This document shows, one piece after another, positions 1 to 7,984 of a stretch of 64,000 nt of DNA. Under the pieces are notes generated by a model. It did no database searches. It saw only the letters and a program-made list of their open reading frames with translations, and had not been told where the DNA came from. Source of the DNA: Roseomonas aerilata DSM 19363. Lineage in GTDB: Bacteria > Pseudomonadota > Alphaproteobacteria > Acetobacterales > Acetobacteraceae. The translations under genes and the position numbers were made by a program. The stretch lies in NCBI RefSeq assembly GCF_000711725.1, contig NZ_JONP01000013.1, positions 95,611 through 159,610 of the forward strand. The letters are read 5' to 3'. The first letter of the stretch is position 1, and each line of letters begins with the position of its first letter.

Positions 1-1956
1 GAGGTGCTCCGCCTCGCGCTCCTCGAAGGACTTGAGGGTGAGGAAGATCACGCCTGAATTGGGCGCGTTGGTGAAGGTGGCGCCGTCGAAGCCGGTGAAG
101 GCGACGGCGTGGGCGACACCGGGGATCTCCAGCACGTCCTTCGCCGCCTGGCGCACCACGGCGTCGGTGCGCGAGAGGGCGGCGCCCGGCGGCAGCTGGA
201 AGGCGGCGATGAGGTAGCCGCGGTCGAGCGGCGGGATCAGCCCCGTGGGGGTCTTGCCCACCGTGTAGCCGGTGAAGGCGAGCAGCCCCGCGTAGAGGAT
301 GAGCAGCACGGCCGAGAGCCGCACGAGCCGCCGCGTCACCCCGCTGTAGCCGATCGACAGCAGGTCGAAGAGGCGGTTGAAGCCGCGGAAGAAGAGGCCG
401 AAGGGCGCTCCGAGCACGGCCCGCCAGCCGGTCGCGCGCGCGTGGCCGTGCGGCCGCAGCAGCAGGGCCGCGAGCGCGGGGGAGAGGGTGAGGGAGACGA
501 GGGCCGAGAGAAGCGTTGCCACCGCGATGGTGACGGCGAACTGCCGGTAGAAGGCGCCCGAGATGCCCGCGATGAAGGAGGTGGGCACGAAGACCGCGCA
601 GAGCACGAGCGCGATGGCCATGAGCGCGAAGCCCACCTCGTCCATCGTGCGGCGCGTGGCGGCGACGGGGTCCATCCCCTCCGCCATGTGGCGCTCCACG
701 TTCTCGACCACCACGATGGCGTCGTCCACCACGATGCCGATGGCGAGGATGAGGCCGAACATCGAGAGGTTGTTCAGCGAGATGCCGAGCGCCGACATGA
801 AGGCGAGCGTGCCGATGATGGAGACGGGAATGGCCGCCAGCGGGATGATCGAGGCGCGCCAGGACTGGAGGAACAGGATCACCACCAGCACGACGAGGAT
901 GATGGCCTCGACGAAGGTGTGCACCACCGCCTCCATCGACTGCTCGATGAACTGGGTGGTGTCGTAGACGGTGCTGTAGTCGAGGCCCGGCGGGAAGTCG
1001 CGCTTCAGCTCCTCGAGCGTCGCGCGGAGCGCGGCGGCGGTGGCCAACGCGTTGGAGCCGGGGCGCTGGAAGACCGGCATGGCGACCGCCTTGTCGGCGT
1101 CGAGATAGGCGCTGAGCGTGTAGTCCTGCGCGCCCAGTTCCACCCGCGCGAGGTCGCGCAGGCGCAGCGGCGCACCACCCTCGCCGGTCGCGACGACGAT
1201 GTCGGAGAACTCCTCCACGCTGCGCAGCCGGCCCAGCGCCTGGATGTTGAGCTGGAAGGCGCCGTTGGAGGCCTCGGTCGGCGGCTGGTTGAGGCCGCCC
1301 GCGGCCACCTGCACGTTCGCGCGGCGCAGCGCCTCCAGCACCTCGCCGGGGGTGAGGCCGCGGGCGGCGACCTTGGCGGGATCGAGCCAGATGCGCATGG
1401 CGTAGTCGCGCGCGCCGAAGACCTGCACGTCGCCCACGCCGTCGAGCCGCGCGATGCGGTCCTTCACGTTCAGCATCGCGTAGTTGGAGATGTACTGCTC
1501 GTCCCGCGATCCGTCCGGCGAGAAGAGGTGGATCACCATCATGATGTCCGGCGAGGCCTTGCGGACGGTGATGCCGAGCCGCCGCACCTCCTCGGGCAGC
1601 CGCGCCTCGGCGACGGCCATGCGGTTCTGGACGAGCACCTGGGCCTGGTCCACGTCCACGCCCTGGCGGAAGACGACGTTGACGGAGAGCCGCCCGTCGC
1701 CCGTCGCCTGGGAGGTGACGTAGAGCATCCCCTCGACGCCGTTGATCTCCTGCTCGATGGGCGAGGCGACGGTCTCGGCAATCACGGCGGCGGAGGCGCC
1801 GGGATAGGTGGCGGCGATGGTGACGGTGGGCGGCGCGATCTCCGGATACTCGCTGATCGGCAGCCGGAAGCCCGAGATGGCGCCGATGAGCACGATCGCG
1901 ATCGAGATCACCGAGGCGAAGACGGGCCGCGCGATGAAGAACTGGGCGAAGCGCAT
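1..1956 (-). CDS. RND efflux transporter permease (AcrB/MexF-like), N-terminal part, cut by window edge
   Basis: This is the inner-membrane proton-driven pump subunit of a tripartite RND (HAE1) efflux system. The ATG at 1956 opens an uninterrupted frame to base 1, giving the first 652 residues of a protein normally about 1,040 long. The N-terminus MRFAQFFIARPVFA and the following SEYPEIAPP are typical of the family. The TM4 proton-relay motif GIVVDDAIVVVENVER, with its paired Asp, is intact. The adaptor gene lies 24 bp upstream on the same strand, so the two form an operon adaptor-permease. Control is probably by the divergent TetR gene through the operator at 3135-3169. Substrate cannot be told from the sequence, and any outer-membrane channel gene would lie beyond the left edge. 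Confidence 0.95.
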   Translation of the reverse strand, partial: MRFAQFFIARPVFASVISIAIVLIGAISGFRLPISEYPEIAPPTVTIAATYPGASAAVIAETVASPIEQEINGVEGMLYVTSQATGDGRLSVNVVFRQGVDVDQAQVLVQNRMAVAEARLPEEVRRLGITVRKASPDIMMVIHLFSPDGSRDEQYISNYAMLNVKDRIARLDGVGDVQVFGARDYAMRIWLDPAKVAARGLTPGEVLEALRRANVQVAAGGLNQPPTEASNGAFQLNIQALGRLRSVEEFSDIVVATGEGGAPLRLRDLARVELGAQDYTLSAYLDADKAVAMPVFQRPGSNALATAAALRATLEELKRDFPPGLDYSTVYDTTQFIEQSMEAVVHTFVEAIILVVLVVILFLQSWRASIIPLAAIPVSIIGTLAFMSALGISLNNLSMFGLILAIGIVVDDAIVVVENVERHMAEGMDPVAATRRTMDEVGFALMAIALVLCAVFVPTSFIAGISGAFYRQFAVTIAVATLLSALVSLTLSPALAALLLRPHGHARATGWRAVLGAPFGLFFRGFNRLFDLLSIGYSGVTRRLVRLSAVLLILYAGLLAFTGYTVGKTPTGLIPPLDRGYLIAAFQLPPGAALSRTDAVVRQAAKDVLEIPGVAHAVAFTGFDGATFTNAPNSGVIFLTLKSFEEREAEHL

Positions 1957-1980
1957 GGCGGCGGTTCCTTACCGGCTTCC

Positions 1981-3108
1981 CTACTGGGCGTTCGCGAGGC
2001 GGGGCGGCGCCGCGGGGCGCAGCTCCGCCGTCACGCGCGCGCCGGGGCGGGCGAGGTGCAGGCCGGCGACGATCACGTGGTCCTCGGGCGAGATGCCGCC
2101 GCGCACCACGCGCAGGCCGTCCACGACGGGGCCGAGGGTCACGGGCTTCGCGACCACGGTGCCATCGGCCGCGACCGTCATCACCACGCGCGCCGCCTGG
2201 TCGGCCGCGATGGCGGCGTCGGGTACGAGCAGCACGTCGCCTTCCCCGGCGCGCAGGCGCAGGCGGGCGAAGGTGCCGGGGGTGAGGAAGAGGTCGGGGT
2301 TGGCGACCGTCGCGCGCGCCCGGATGGTGCCGGAGCGGTCGTTCAGCGCGGTGTCGAGGAAGTCGAGGCGGCCCTGCCGGCCGAACTCGACCTCGTCGGC
2401 CAGGCGCAGGCGCACCGGCTCGGCCCCGTCACCCTCGGCGCGCGCGCCGCGGCGGGCGAAGCGGAGGTAGTCGGCCTCGCTGAGGTCGAAGGTCGCGTAG
2501 ATCGGATCCAGCGCCACGATGGTGGTCAGCAGGGTGCTTCCGGCCTGGACGAGGTTGCCGGCATCCACCCGGCGGTCCGACACGCGGCCGGATTGGGGCG
2601 CGCGCACCTCGGCCCAGCTCCGCTCCAGTTCCGCCTGGCGAAGCTTGGCGCGGGCATCGGTGATGCCGGCCTCGGCGTCGCGCTGGGCGGCGCGGCGGGT
2701 GTCGAGCTGGGCCTGGGGCGCGAAGCGCTCCCGCACGAGGGAGGAGGTGCGGTCGATCTCCTGCCGCGCCAGCTCGAGCTTCGCCTCGGCGCGCGCCAGC
2801 TCGGCCCGCGCGCTCTCGACCGCGATGTCGAAGGGCACGCGGTCGATGGTGAAGAGCAGGTCGCCGGCCCGCACCACCTGACCGTCGCGGAAATGCACGC
2901 GCTCCACCTGGCCGGAGACGCGGGGGCGGAGTTCCACGCGCGCCGAGGGCTCGAGCCGCGCGATGTGCTCCTCCCACTCGGTCACGTTGCGGCGCACCGG
3001 CTCGGAGACGGTGACGGTGGGGGGCGCGGGCTGGGCGGCGAGGGGGAGGACAGGCAGGGCGAGGGCAAACGCCAGCGGGACGAGACCCTTGCGAAATGGG
3101 GTCGGCAT
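1981..3108 (-). CDS. RND efflux periplasmic adaptor (membrane fusion protein)
   Basis: Periplasmic adaptor that links the RND permease to an outer-membrane channel. From the ATG at 3108 (MPTPFRKG) it is 375 residues with a signal peptide ending near LPLAAQ. The barrel-sandwich/lipoyl halves are visible (RPRVSGQVERVHFRDGQVV early, VRAPQSGRVSDRRVDAG later) around an Ala/Arg/Glu-rich helical hairpin, followed by the beta-barrel and membrane-proximal domains. The frame stays open upstream to 3180, but that extension would run through the operator palindrome and lacks a signal-like start, so ATG 3108 is preferred. It precedes the permease by 24 bp. Length and domain order are normal for the AcrA/MexE family. 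Confidence 0.93.
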   Translation of the reverse strand: MPTPFRKGLVPLAFALALPVLPLAAQPAPPTVTVSEPVRRNVTEWEEHIARLEPSARVELRPRVSGQVERVHFRDGQVVRAGDLLFTIDRVPFDIAVESARAELARAEAKLELARQEIDRTSSLVRERFAPQAQLDTRRAAQRDAEAGITDARAKLRQAELERSWAEVRAPQSGRVSDRRVDAGNLVQAGSTLLTTIVALDPIYATFDLSEADYLRFARRGARAEGDGAEPVRLRLADEVEFGRQGRLDFLDTALNDRSGTIRARATVANPDLFLTPGTFARLRLRAGEGDVLLVPDAAIAADQAARVVMTVAADGTVVAKPVTLGPVVDGLRVVRGGISPEDHVIVAGLHLARPGARVTAELRPAAPPRLANAQ

Positions 3109-3134
3109 GGCCAATCTCCGGCGGTCGGATGATA

Positions 3135-3169
3135 CCGACCGGTTCGTGACATTGATACGAACCGGTCGG
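3135..3169. promoter_or_regulatory. Perfect 12-bp inverted repeat, likely TetR operator
   Basis: CCGACCGGTTCG at 3135-3146 is mirrored exactly by CGAACCGGTCGG at 3158-3169 with an 11-bp spacer. It sits in the divergent gap, 27 bp ahead of the adaptor start and about 57 bp ahead of the TetR start, which is where a self-regulating TetR repressor of an efflux operon would bind. Binding is inferred from position and symmetry. Confidence 0.75.
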
Positions 3170-3226
3170 TCACATTGCAACCCCCCTCCGGACAGGCTTT
3201 ACGTCCGGTCAGACAGAGAGGTGACC

Positions 3227-3823
3227 GTGAGCGAAGTGTCCGCGACCCCCCCGCGCCGTACGGCCGCGCAGCGACTGAGGGAGGTGGCCCGGGATCTGTT
3301 CTACCGGCAGGGCATCCGCGCCACGGGCGTCGAGGAATTGTGCCGGGTGGCCGGCACCACGAAGATCAGCCTCTACCGGGCCTTCCCGTCAAAGGACGAG
3401 TTGGTGGCCTGCATCCTGCGCGACGACTGCGACCAGGAGGCGGCCTGGTACCGGGACGCGTTGGGCCCTGCGACGCCCCCGCGCGAGCGCCCGGCCGCCT
3501 ACCTCGCGGCAGCCGTCGCGGAGCTGCGCCAGCCGGGCTTCCGCGGCTGCTCGCTCGGCCTCGCCATCGCCGAGTTCCCCGATCCCGAGCACCCCGCCCG
3601 CAAGGTCGCCGATAACTTCAAGCGCGGCCTGCGCGAAGCCCTCCGGCGGGTCTCCGCCGAGGCCGGCGCCGCCGATCCGGATATGCTGGGCGATACGCTG
3701 ATGATGCTGACGGAAGGCGCCTTCTCCTCCGCGGCCTCCCTCGGCGCGGGCGAGGCGGCGGACGCGCTCGAGCGGGCAGGGCAGCAATTGCTGGCGGCGG
3801 CGCTTCCGGCGGAAGGGGGCTGA
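3227..3823 (+). CDS. TetR/AcrR family transcriptional regulator
   Basis: Probable repressor of the divergent RND efflux operon. The GTG at 3227 is chosen because AGAGAGG at 3215-3221 is a good ribosome site 5 bp upstream; it gives 198 residues. The N-terminal helix-turn-helix is clear (AAQRLREVARDLFYRQGIRA, then GVEELCRVAGTTKISLYRAF), with the conserved LYRAFPSKDEL end of the TetR_N domain at about residues 48-58. The C-terminal ligand domain shows PGFRGCSLGLAIAEFPDPEHP, as in TetR_C_33-type regulators. The inducer is unknown. Confidence 0.92.
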   Translation: MSEVSATPPRRTAAQRLREVARDLFYRQGIRATGVEELCRVAGTTKISLYRAFPSKDELVACILRDDCDQEAAWYRDALGPATPPRERPAAYLAAAVAELRQPGFRGCSLGLAIAEFPDPEHPARKVADNFKRGLREALRRVSAEAGAADPDMLGDTLMMLTEGAFSSAASLGAGEAADALERAGQQLLAAALPAEGG

Positions 3824-3859
3824 GGGTTCAGGCCCTCGTTCCGGTCGGCACTGGCGGCC

Positions 3860-4103
3860 CCGGGGAGAGGAAGAAGGAATTCTTCCTCTCCCCGGACCCC
3901 TCACCATCATCTTCTTCTTCGAGTGGGAAGGCTTCTGCGGCCGGTGCGCCTCGGGTCATAGACCCGAGGCGCACCGGCCGCGCAGGAATGGCGTTAACAA
4001 CCAGGACCAGTCCTCAATCACCGCATCCGCGCCAGCCAGATGGGGGTCCAGGGGCCTCAGGCCCTTGGCGGGTGAGGTCCGGAGAGGGAGGAGCCCTTCC
4101 CGG
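3860..4103 (+). repeat. Composite palindromic intergenic element, copy A (complete)
   Basis: Module P4 is a 16-bp perfect stem (CCGGGGAGAGGAAGAA at 3860-3875, loop GGAA, mirror at 3880-3895) followed by a T/C-rich tract with CATCATCTTCTTCTTC. Module P3 is a 21-bp perfect inverted repeat (3937-3957 against 3961-3981) with a 3-base loop. Module P2 (4049-4068) is CCAGGGGCCT / AGGCCCTTGG, and P1 (about 4079-4103) is a weaker GGAGAGGG hairpin. It fills the convergent gap between the TetR gene and secB. The P4 stem plus pyrimidine tract, read on the + strand, could act as the TetR-gene terminator. Confidence 0.9.
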
Positions 4104-4172
4104 GGGCCAAGGGCTGGAACCCTATCGCCAAGAACAGGGCAGCACCCGCCTGGCAGGCGCTACCGGGACGCG

Positions 4173-4685
4173 TCAGGCCAGCGCGACGTTGGCCGGTGCG
4201 CCGCCCTGGCCTCGGCGGGACTGCCAGAGGGCGACGAAGTCGATCGGCGTCAGGGCCACCGGCATGAAGCCGCCGTCGCGCGTGACGTCGGAGAGGATGT
4301 TGCGCGCGAAGGGGAAGAGCAGGCGCGGGCACTCGACCAGCAGCACCGGCTCCAGCACGTCCGCGCCCACGTTCACGGTGAAGATACCGCTATAGGCGAG
4401 TTCCGCGATGAAGGCGGTGGTGCCGTCGGCGGTCTTCGCGTCGGCGCGGATCTGCAGCGTCACCTCGAAGACGTTGCCGCCGTCCTGCAGGGCGCGGGCC
4501 TGGACGTCCAGCGCCACGTCGATACGCGGCTGCTCGCGCATCGAGGTGTAGATCTCGGGCGCGCCGGGAACCTCGAAGGAGAGGTCCTTCACGTACTGCA
4601 TGTTCACGACCAGCGGCTGAACATTCTGGGGCTGCTGGTCGGCGCCGTTGGGCGGGGTGTTGGGAAGCGGCGGCAGGTCGGACAT
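4173..4685 (-). CDS. secB: Protein-export chaperone SecB
   Basis: Cytosolic tetrameric chaperone that keeps preproteins unfolded and hands them to SecA. The ATG at 4685 (MSDLPPLPN) gives 170 residues, normal for alphaproteobacterial SecB. Recognisable stretches are QYVKDLSFEVPGAPEIY near residue 32, LAYSGIFTV and VECPRLLFPFARNILSDVTRDGGFMPVAL, which form the hydrophobic groove and dimer interface; LTPIDFVALW follows. A Gly/Pro/Ala tail ends the protein. The frame extends 15 codons upstream to 4730, but that part is unlike SecB. Alphaproteobacteria commonly keep secB next to a Tim44-like gene and mltA, as here. Confidence 0.96.
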   Translation of the reverse strand: MSDLPPLPNTPPNGADQQPQNVQPLVVNMQYVKDLSFEVPGAPEIYTSMREQPRIDVALDVQARALQDGGNVFEVTLQIRADAKTADGTTAFIAELAYSGIFTVNVGADVLEPVLLVECPRLLFPFARNILSDVTRDGGFMPVALTPIDFVALWQSRRGQGGAPANVALA

Positions 4686-4771
4686 CGGGTCAGCCTTCGT
4701 CGGAGGGGCGGCGGTGCGGCGGGGGAGCACGGGCCGGGGGTGCTGTCAGTCCGGGTCCGGCGGCGCCCGCT

Positions 4772-5329
4772 TCAGCCGTGGTGCCAGGAGACCGTCAGGG
4801 GGCCGTCCTCGGTGGGGTCCACCCGCAGCCACTGGCCGTTCATTACGGAAAGCCCGGTCATGGCCATGATGAAGCCCCAGTGGCAGACCACCACCGTGTG
4901 CGGCCAGTCCGGACGCTCGCGCATCTCGCTGCGGAAGAGCCGGGCGCGGGAGAGGATGCTGTCGCTGCCCTCCTCCTCCTGCGGCCACCAGATCGCGTCG
5001 AGATGGTCGAAGTCGAGTTCGGGCCAGGCCGCGCAGAGGTCGTCGCGGTGGGAGCCGACGTCGCAGGTGAAGGCGAAGCGCTCCCGCACCAGGGGCTGGA
5101 CATGGACCGGCAGGCCCAGGCGGCGGGCAAGAGGGGCCGCCGTCTGCAGGGCGCGGGTATAGGGGCTGGCGAGGATGCGGGTGACGCCCTGCGCCGCCAG
5201 GGCCTCGGCCGCGGCCTCCGCCTGCTCGTGGCCGAGGGGGGTGAGCCGCGGGTCCTCGATGCCGGGATCCTGGCGGGTGGCATTGAAATGAAGGTTGAAC
5301 TCGCTCTGGCCGTGTCGCAGCAGGATCAT
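4772..5329 (-). CDS. Histidine phosphatase (phosphoglycerate-mutase-like) family protein
   Basis: Enzyme of the histidine phosphatase superfamily. The signature LLRHGQSEFN (catalytic His at residue 5) is at the extreme N-terminus, so the ATG at 5329 is the natural start; 185 residues. LTPLGHEQAEAAA and SPYTRALQTA follow as the second and third conserved blocks, and VVVCHWGFI supplies the second active-site His. The real substrate in this branch is rarely known and could be a sugar phosphate or a small phosphorylated metabolite. It ends 86 bp upstream of secB on the same strand, so they may be co-transcribed. Confidence 0.9.
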   Translation of the reverse strand: MILLRHGQSEFNLHFNATRQDPGIEDPRLTPLGHEQAEAAAEALAAQGVTRILASPYTRALQTAAPLARRLGLPVHVQPLVRERFAFTCDVGSHRDDLCAAWPELDFDHLDAIWWPQEEEGSDSILSRARLFRSEMRERPDWPHTVVVCHWGFIMAMTGLSVMNGQWLRVDPTEDGPLTVSWHHG

Positions 5330-5502
5330 GGGCGGTCCCCTTCCGGTCTTGGCCCTGCCGATAGCGGGCGGGGGCCGCGCGCACAACGCCCGCGCCTCCG
5401 CGGCCGTTCCCGGGAAAGGTGGCGAGGGAGCTCCCGGTCTCGCGCTGGCCGGTTGCGGCGGCGGGACCGCGCGCCTAACTATTGTGTCATGAGGAGATCA
5501 TG

Positions 5503-6156
5503 ATGCAGGGCGGCGGTTTCCCGGTTGACCTGATTCTGTTCGGGATGGTGGCGGCCTTTCTGGTGCTGCGCCTGCGCAGCGTGCTGGGACGGCGGACGGG
5601 CTTCGAGCGCCCGCCCGGAGAGCGCGGCTCGCTGCCCGTGCCGCCCCTGGCCGGCGCGGCTGCGCCTGCGGCGGCGACGCCGACCCGTGGCGTGCCCGAC
5701 CCGCGCGGGCCGGTCGGCCAGGCGCTGGCGCGCATCCGCTCGGCCGATCCCTCCTTCGATCCCGCTGGCTTCCTCGGTGGCGCGGAGGGGGCCTTCCGGA
5801 TGATCGTGGAGGGCTTCGCCTCGGGTAACCGGGTGGCGCTGCGCAACCTCCTCTCCGACGAGACCTATGCGGGCTTCGAGGCGGCCATCACCGACCGCGA
5901 GGCGAAGGGCGAGCAGCAGCGCACCGAGATCCGGGAGATCCGCGAGGCCACGATCGACGGCGCCGACCTGCGCGGCACCACCGCCGAGGTCACCGTGCGC
6001 TTCGTATCGGACCAGGTGAACATGACCACGGACGCCGCTGGCAAGCCCGTGGCGGGCACCGATGCGGTGACGGAGCTGACGGATATCTGGACCTTCCAGC
6101 GCGACGTCCGCAGCAGCGACCCCGCCTGGAAGCTCACCAGCACCCGCTCCGCCTGA
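5503..6156 (+). CDS. Tim44/TimA-type membrane-anchored protein
   Basis: Single-pass inner-membrane protein with a C-terminal Tim44-like (NTF2-fold) domain, relative of the mitochondrial import motor subunit. One hydrophobic segment, VDLILFGMVAAFLVLRL, lies near residues 8-24, followed by a Pro/Ala linker (about 50-75) and the Tim44 domain starting near FLGGAEGAFRMIVEGFASG. GAGGAG at 5491-5496 fits the ATG at 5503; ATG 5500 is also possible. It is divergent from the phosphatase/secB pair and immediately followed by mltA, the usual alphaproteobacterial order. A role linked to protein export or envelope assembly is an inference from domain and neighbours. Confidence 0.88.
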   Translation: MQGGGFPVDLILFGMVAAFLVLRLRSVLGRRTGFERPPGERGSLPVPPLAGAAAPAAATPTRGVPDPRGPVGQALARIRSADPSFDPAGFLGGAEGAFRMIVEGFASGNRVALRNLLSDETYAGFEAAITDREAKGEQQRTEIREIREATIDGADLRGTTAEVTVRFVSDQVNMTTDAAGKPVAGTDAVTELTDIWTFQRDVRSSDPAWKLTSTRSA

Positions 6157-7139
6157 TCATTCCTCGGGCAATTCGGCTTCTCCTCGCCTTCCTCGCGGCG
6201 GGGGTCGCCCCGGGCTGCACGCCTTCGCCGCGCTGGGAGCGGGACCGGCTCTCCGAGGCGGTGCCAGCCTTTGTCGCGGGCTGCGCAGCGCTCGCCGATC
6301 CGGGAACGCTGGCGCCGGCCTGCGCGGCCGCGCCGCTGGTGCCGCCCGGCAACGATGCCGCGGCCCGCGCCTTCTTCCTCCGCTATTTCGAGCCGGTCCT
6401 CGCGGGTGAGGGGCTGGTCACCGGCTATTACGAACCGGTGCTGCGCGTCTCGCCTGTCCGGGCGCCGGGCTTCACCGCGCCGCTCCTCGCGCCGCCCCCT
6501 CTTGGGCAGCCCGACCTGCCGCGCGCCTCGACCGAGGCGGCGGTGACGGCGGGTGCCTGGCCAGGGCAGGTGCTCGCCTGGGCGGACCCGGTGGACGCCT
6601 TCTTCCTCCAGATCCAGGGCTCCGGCCGCGCCGTCTTCCCGGACGGGAGCGAGCGGCGGCTCGGCTATGCCGGCAAGAACGCGCATCCCTACGTGCCCAT
6701 CGGCCGCGTGCTGATCGAGCGCGGGGCGATGGCCCGGGAACAGGTTTCCATGGATTCGCTCCGTGCCTGGCTGCACGCCGCCCCGCCCGGGGAGGCGCGG
6801 GCGCTGATGGACGCCAACCCCTCCTGGGTCTTCTTCCGCTGGCGCGACGACCTGCCGACCGTGGGCGGGCCGGCCGGAACTCTCGGCGCGCCGCTGACCC
6901 CCGGTCGCTCGGTGGCCGTGGATCGCGGCCACGTGCCGCTCGGCCTTCCCCTGTGGATCGAGACGCGCCACCCGACGGAGGGCGGACGGCTGGAGCGGCT
7001 GGTGGTGGCCCAGGACACGGGCGGCGCCATCCGCGGCCCCGCGCGCGCCGACCTCTTCTGGGGCTGGGGCGAGGCGGCCGGCTCCGCGGCGGGGCGGATG
7101 CGCGAGACCGGGCGGATCTGGGTGCTGCGGCCCCGGTAG
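6156..7139 (+). CDS. mltA: Membrane-bound lytic murein transglycosylase A (MltA), no conventional start codon
   Basis: Outer-membrane lipoprotein that cleaves peptidoglycan glycan strands. Family blocks are clear: GLVTGYYEPVL, DPVDAFFLQIQGSGR, YAGKNAHPYVPIG, VAVDRGHVPLGLPLW and VAQDTGGAI with the catalytic Asp of the 3D domain. In frame upstream of GTG 6261 the DNA encodes a lipoprotein signal (IRLLLAFLAAGVAPGC, lipobox Cys at 6216), which that GTG would remove. No ATG, GTG or TTG exists in frame before the lipobox; only ATC (6156), ATT (6159, 6171) or CTG (6153) are available. I place the start at ATC 6156, overlapping the Tim44 stop. A rare start codon or a sequence error are both possible. 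Confidence 0.87.
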   Translation: MIPRAIRLLLAFLAAGVAPGCTPSPRWERDRLSEAVPAFVAGCAALADPGTLAPACAAAPLVPPGNDAAARAFFLRYFEPVLAGEGLVTGYYEPVLRVSPVRAPGFTAPLLAPPPLGQPDLPRASTEAAVTAGAWPGQVLAWADPVDAFFLQIQGSGRAVFPDGSERRLGYAGKNAHPYVPIGRVLIERGAMAREQVSMDSLRAWLHAAPPGEARALMDANPSWVFFRWRDDLPTVGGPAGTLGAPLTPGRSVAVDRGHVPLGLPLWIETRHPTEGGRLERLVVAQDTGGAIRGPARADLFWGWGEAAGSAAGRMRETGRIWVLRPR

Positions 7140-7166
7140 GAGGAGGGCGGCCCCAAGAGGGCAACA

Positions 7167-7194
7167 TTGGCGCGGTCCCGCCGCCCGCCTATCT
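7167..7194 (+). promoter_or_regulatory. Candidate promoter for lutA, nearly leaderless
   Basis: TTGGCG at 7167-7172 and CTATCT at 7189-7194 are separated by 16 bp. Transcription would begin about 7 bases later, at or next to the lutA ATG at 7203. There is no clear ribosome binding site in the short gap, which fits a leaderless or near-leaderless message. Prediction by eye only. Confidence 0.4.
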
Positions 7195-7202
7195 TGGGCG
7201 GG

Positions 7203-7976
7203 ATGTCCGACACCAAGCCCCGCGTCGCGCTCTTCGTCACCTGCCTCGTCGATCTCTACCGACCTTCCGTGGGCTTCGCCGCCCTGAAGCTGCTGGAGGA
7301 GGCGGGGTGCCAGGTCGAGGTGCCGGCCACCCAGACCTGCTGCGGCCAACCCGCCTATAATTCCGGGGATCGGGGGACAGCGAGGGACCTCGCCCGCGCC
7401 GTCATCGACGCCTTCATGGGCTATGACCACGTCGTCGCGCCCTCCGGCTCCTGCGCGGGGATGATCGCGCACCACTACCCCGCGCTCTTCGAGGACGACC
7501 CCGCCTATCGCGGCAAGGCCGAGGCGCTGGCGGCCCGCACGCACGAGCTCACCTCCTTCCTCGTGGACGTGATGGGCCTCGACGCCGCCCGCCCCGCCTA
7601 TGACGGCATCGCCGCCTATCACGACAGCTGCTCCGGCCTGCGGGAAATGGGGGTGCGGGCCCAGCCCCGTGCCCTTCTCGCCAAGGTGCCGGGCCTCACC
7701 GTGAAGGAACTGGCCGAGCCCGAGCTGTGCTGCGGCTTCGGCGGCACCTTCTGCGTGAAGTACCCGGCGATCTCGACCCGCATGGTGACGGACAAGGTGG
7801 CCGATATCCGCGGAACGGGCGCCGACACGCTGCTGGCGGGCGATCTCGGCTGCCTGCTGAACATGGCCGGCCGCCTCAAGCGGGAGGCAAGTCCCATCCG
7901 CGTGCGCCACGTGGCGGAGGTGCTGGCCGGCATGACCGGCGAGGTCGCACCCATCGGGGAAACCGGGGAGGGGTGA
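7203..7976 (+). CDS. lutA: (Fe-S)-binding protein LutA/YkgE, L-lactate utilisation
   Basis: Subunit of the LutABC iron-sulfur L-lactate oxidation complex, with two CCG domains. The first is at QTCCGQPAYNSG (near residue 45) with SGSCAGM; the second shows HDSCSGLREMG and ELCCGFGGTFC. The ATG at 7203 (MSDTKPRVALFVTCL) gives 257 residues, normal length. Unusually, lutB and lutC are not next to it but about 25 kb away on the other strand. It follows mltA by 63 bp and is followed by a DUF1345 gene. The candidate promoter at 7167-7194 would allow expression separate from mltA. Confidence 0.92.
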   Translation: MSDTKPRVALFVTCLVDLYRPSVGFAALKLLEEAGCQVEVPATQTCCGQPAYNSGDRGTARDLARAVIDAFMGYDHVVAPSGSCAGMIAHHYPALFEDDPAYRGKAEALAARTHELTSFLVDVMGLDAARPAYDGIAAYHDSCSGLREMGVRAQPRALLAKVPGLTVKELAEPELCCGFGGTFCVKYPAISTRMVTDKVADIRGTGADTLLAGDLGCLLNMAGRLKREASPIRVRHVAEVLAGMTGEVAPIGETGEG

Positions 7977-7984
7977 GCGCGGCG

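Noticed and set aside
109..3132. 1,007-codon open frame on the + strand
   Set aside because: Shadow of the RND permease and adaptor genes; composition is His/Arg/Gly/Glu-biased, as expected for antisense of GC-rich genes, with no domain.
5865..7910. 681-codon open frame on the - strand
   Set aside because: Antisense of the Tim44-like, mltA and lutA genes, all of which have clear family motifs.
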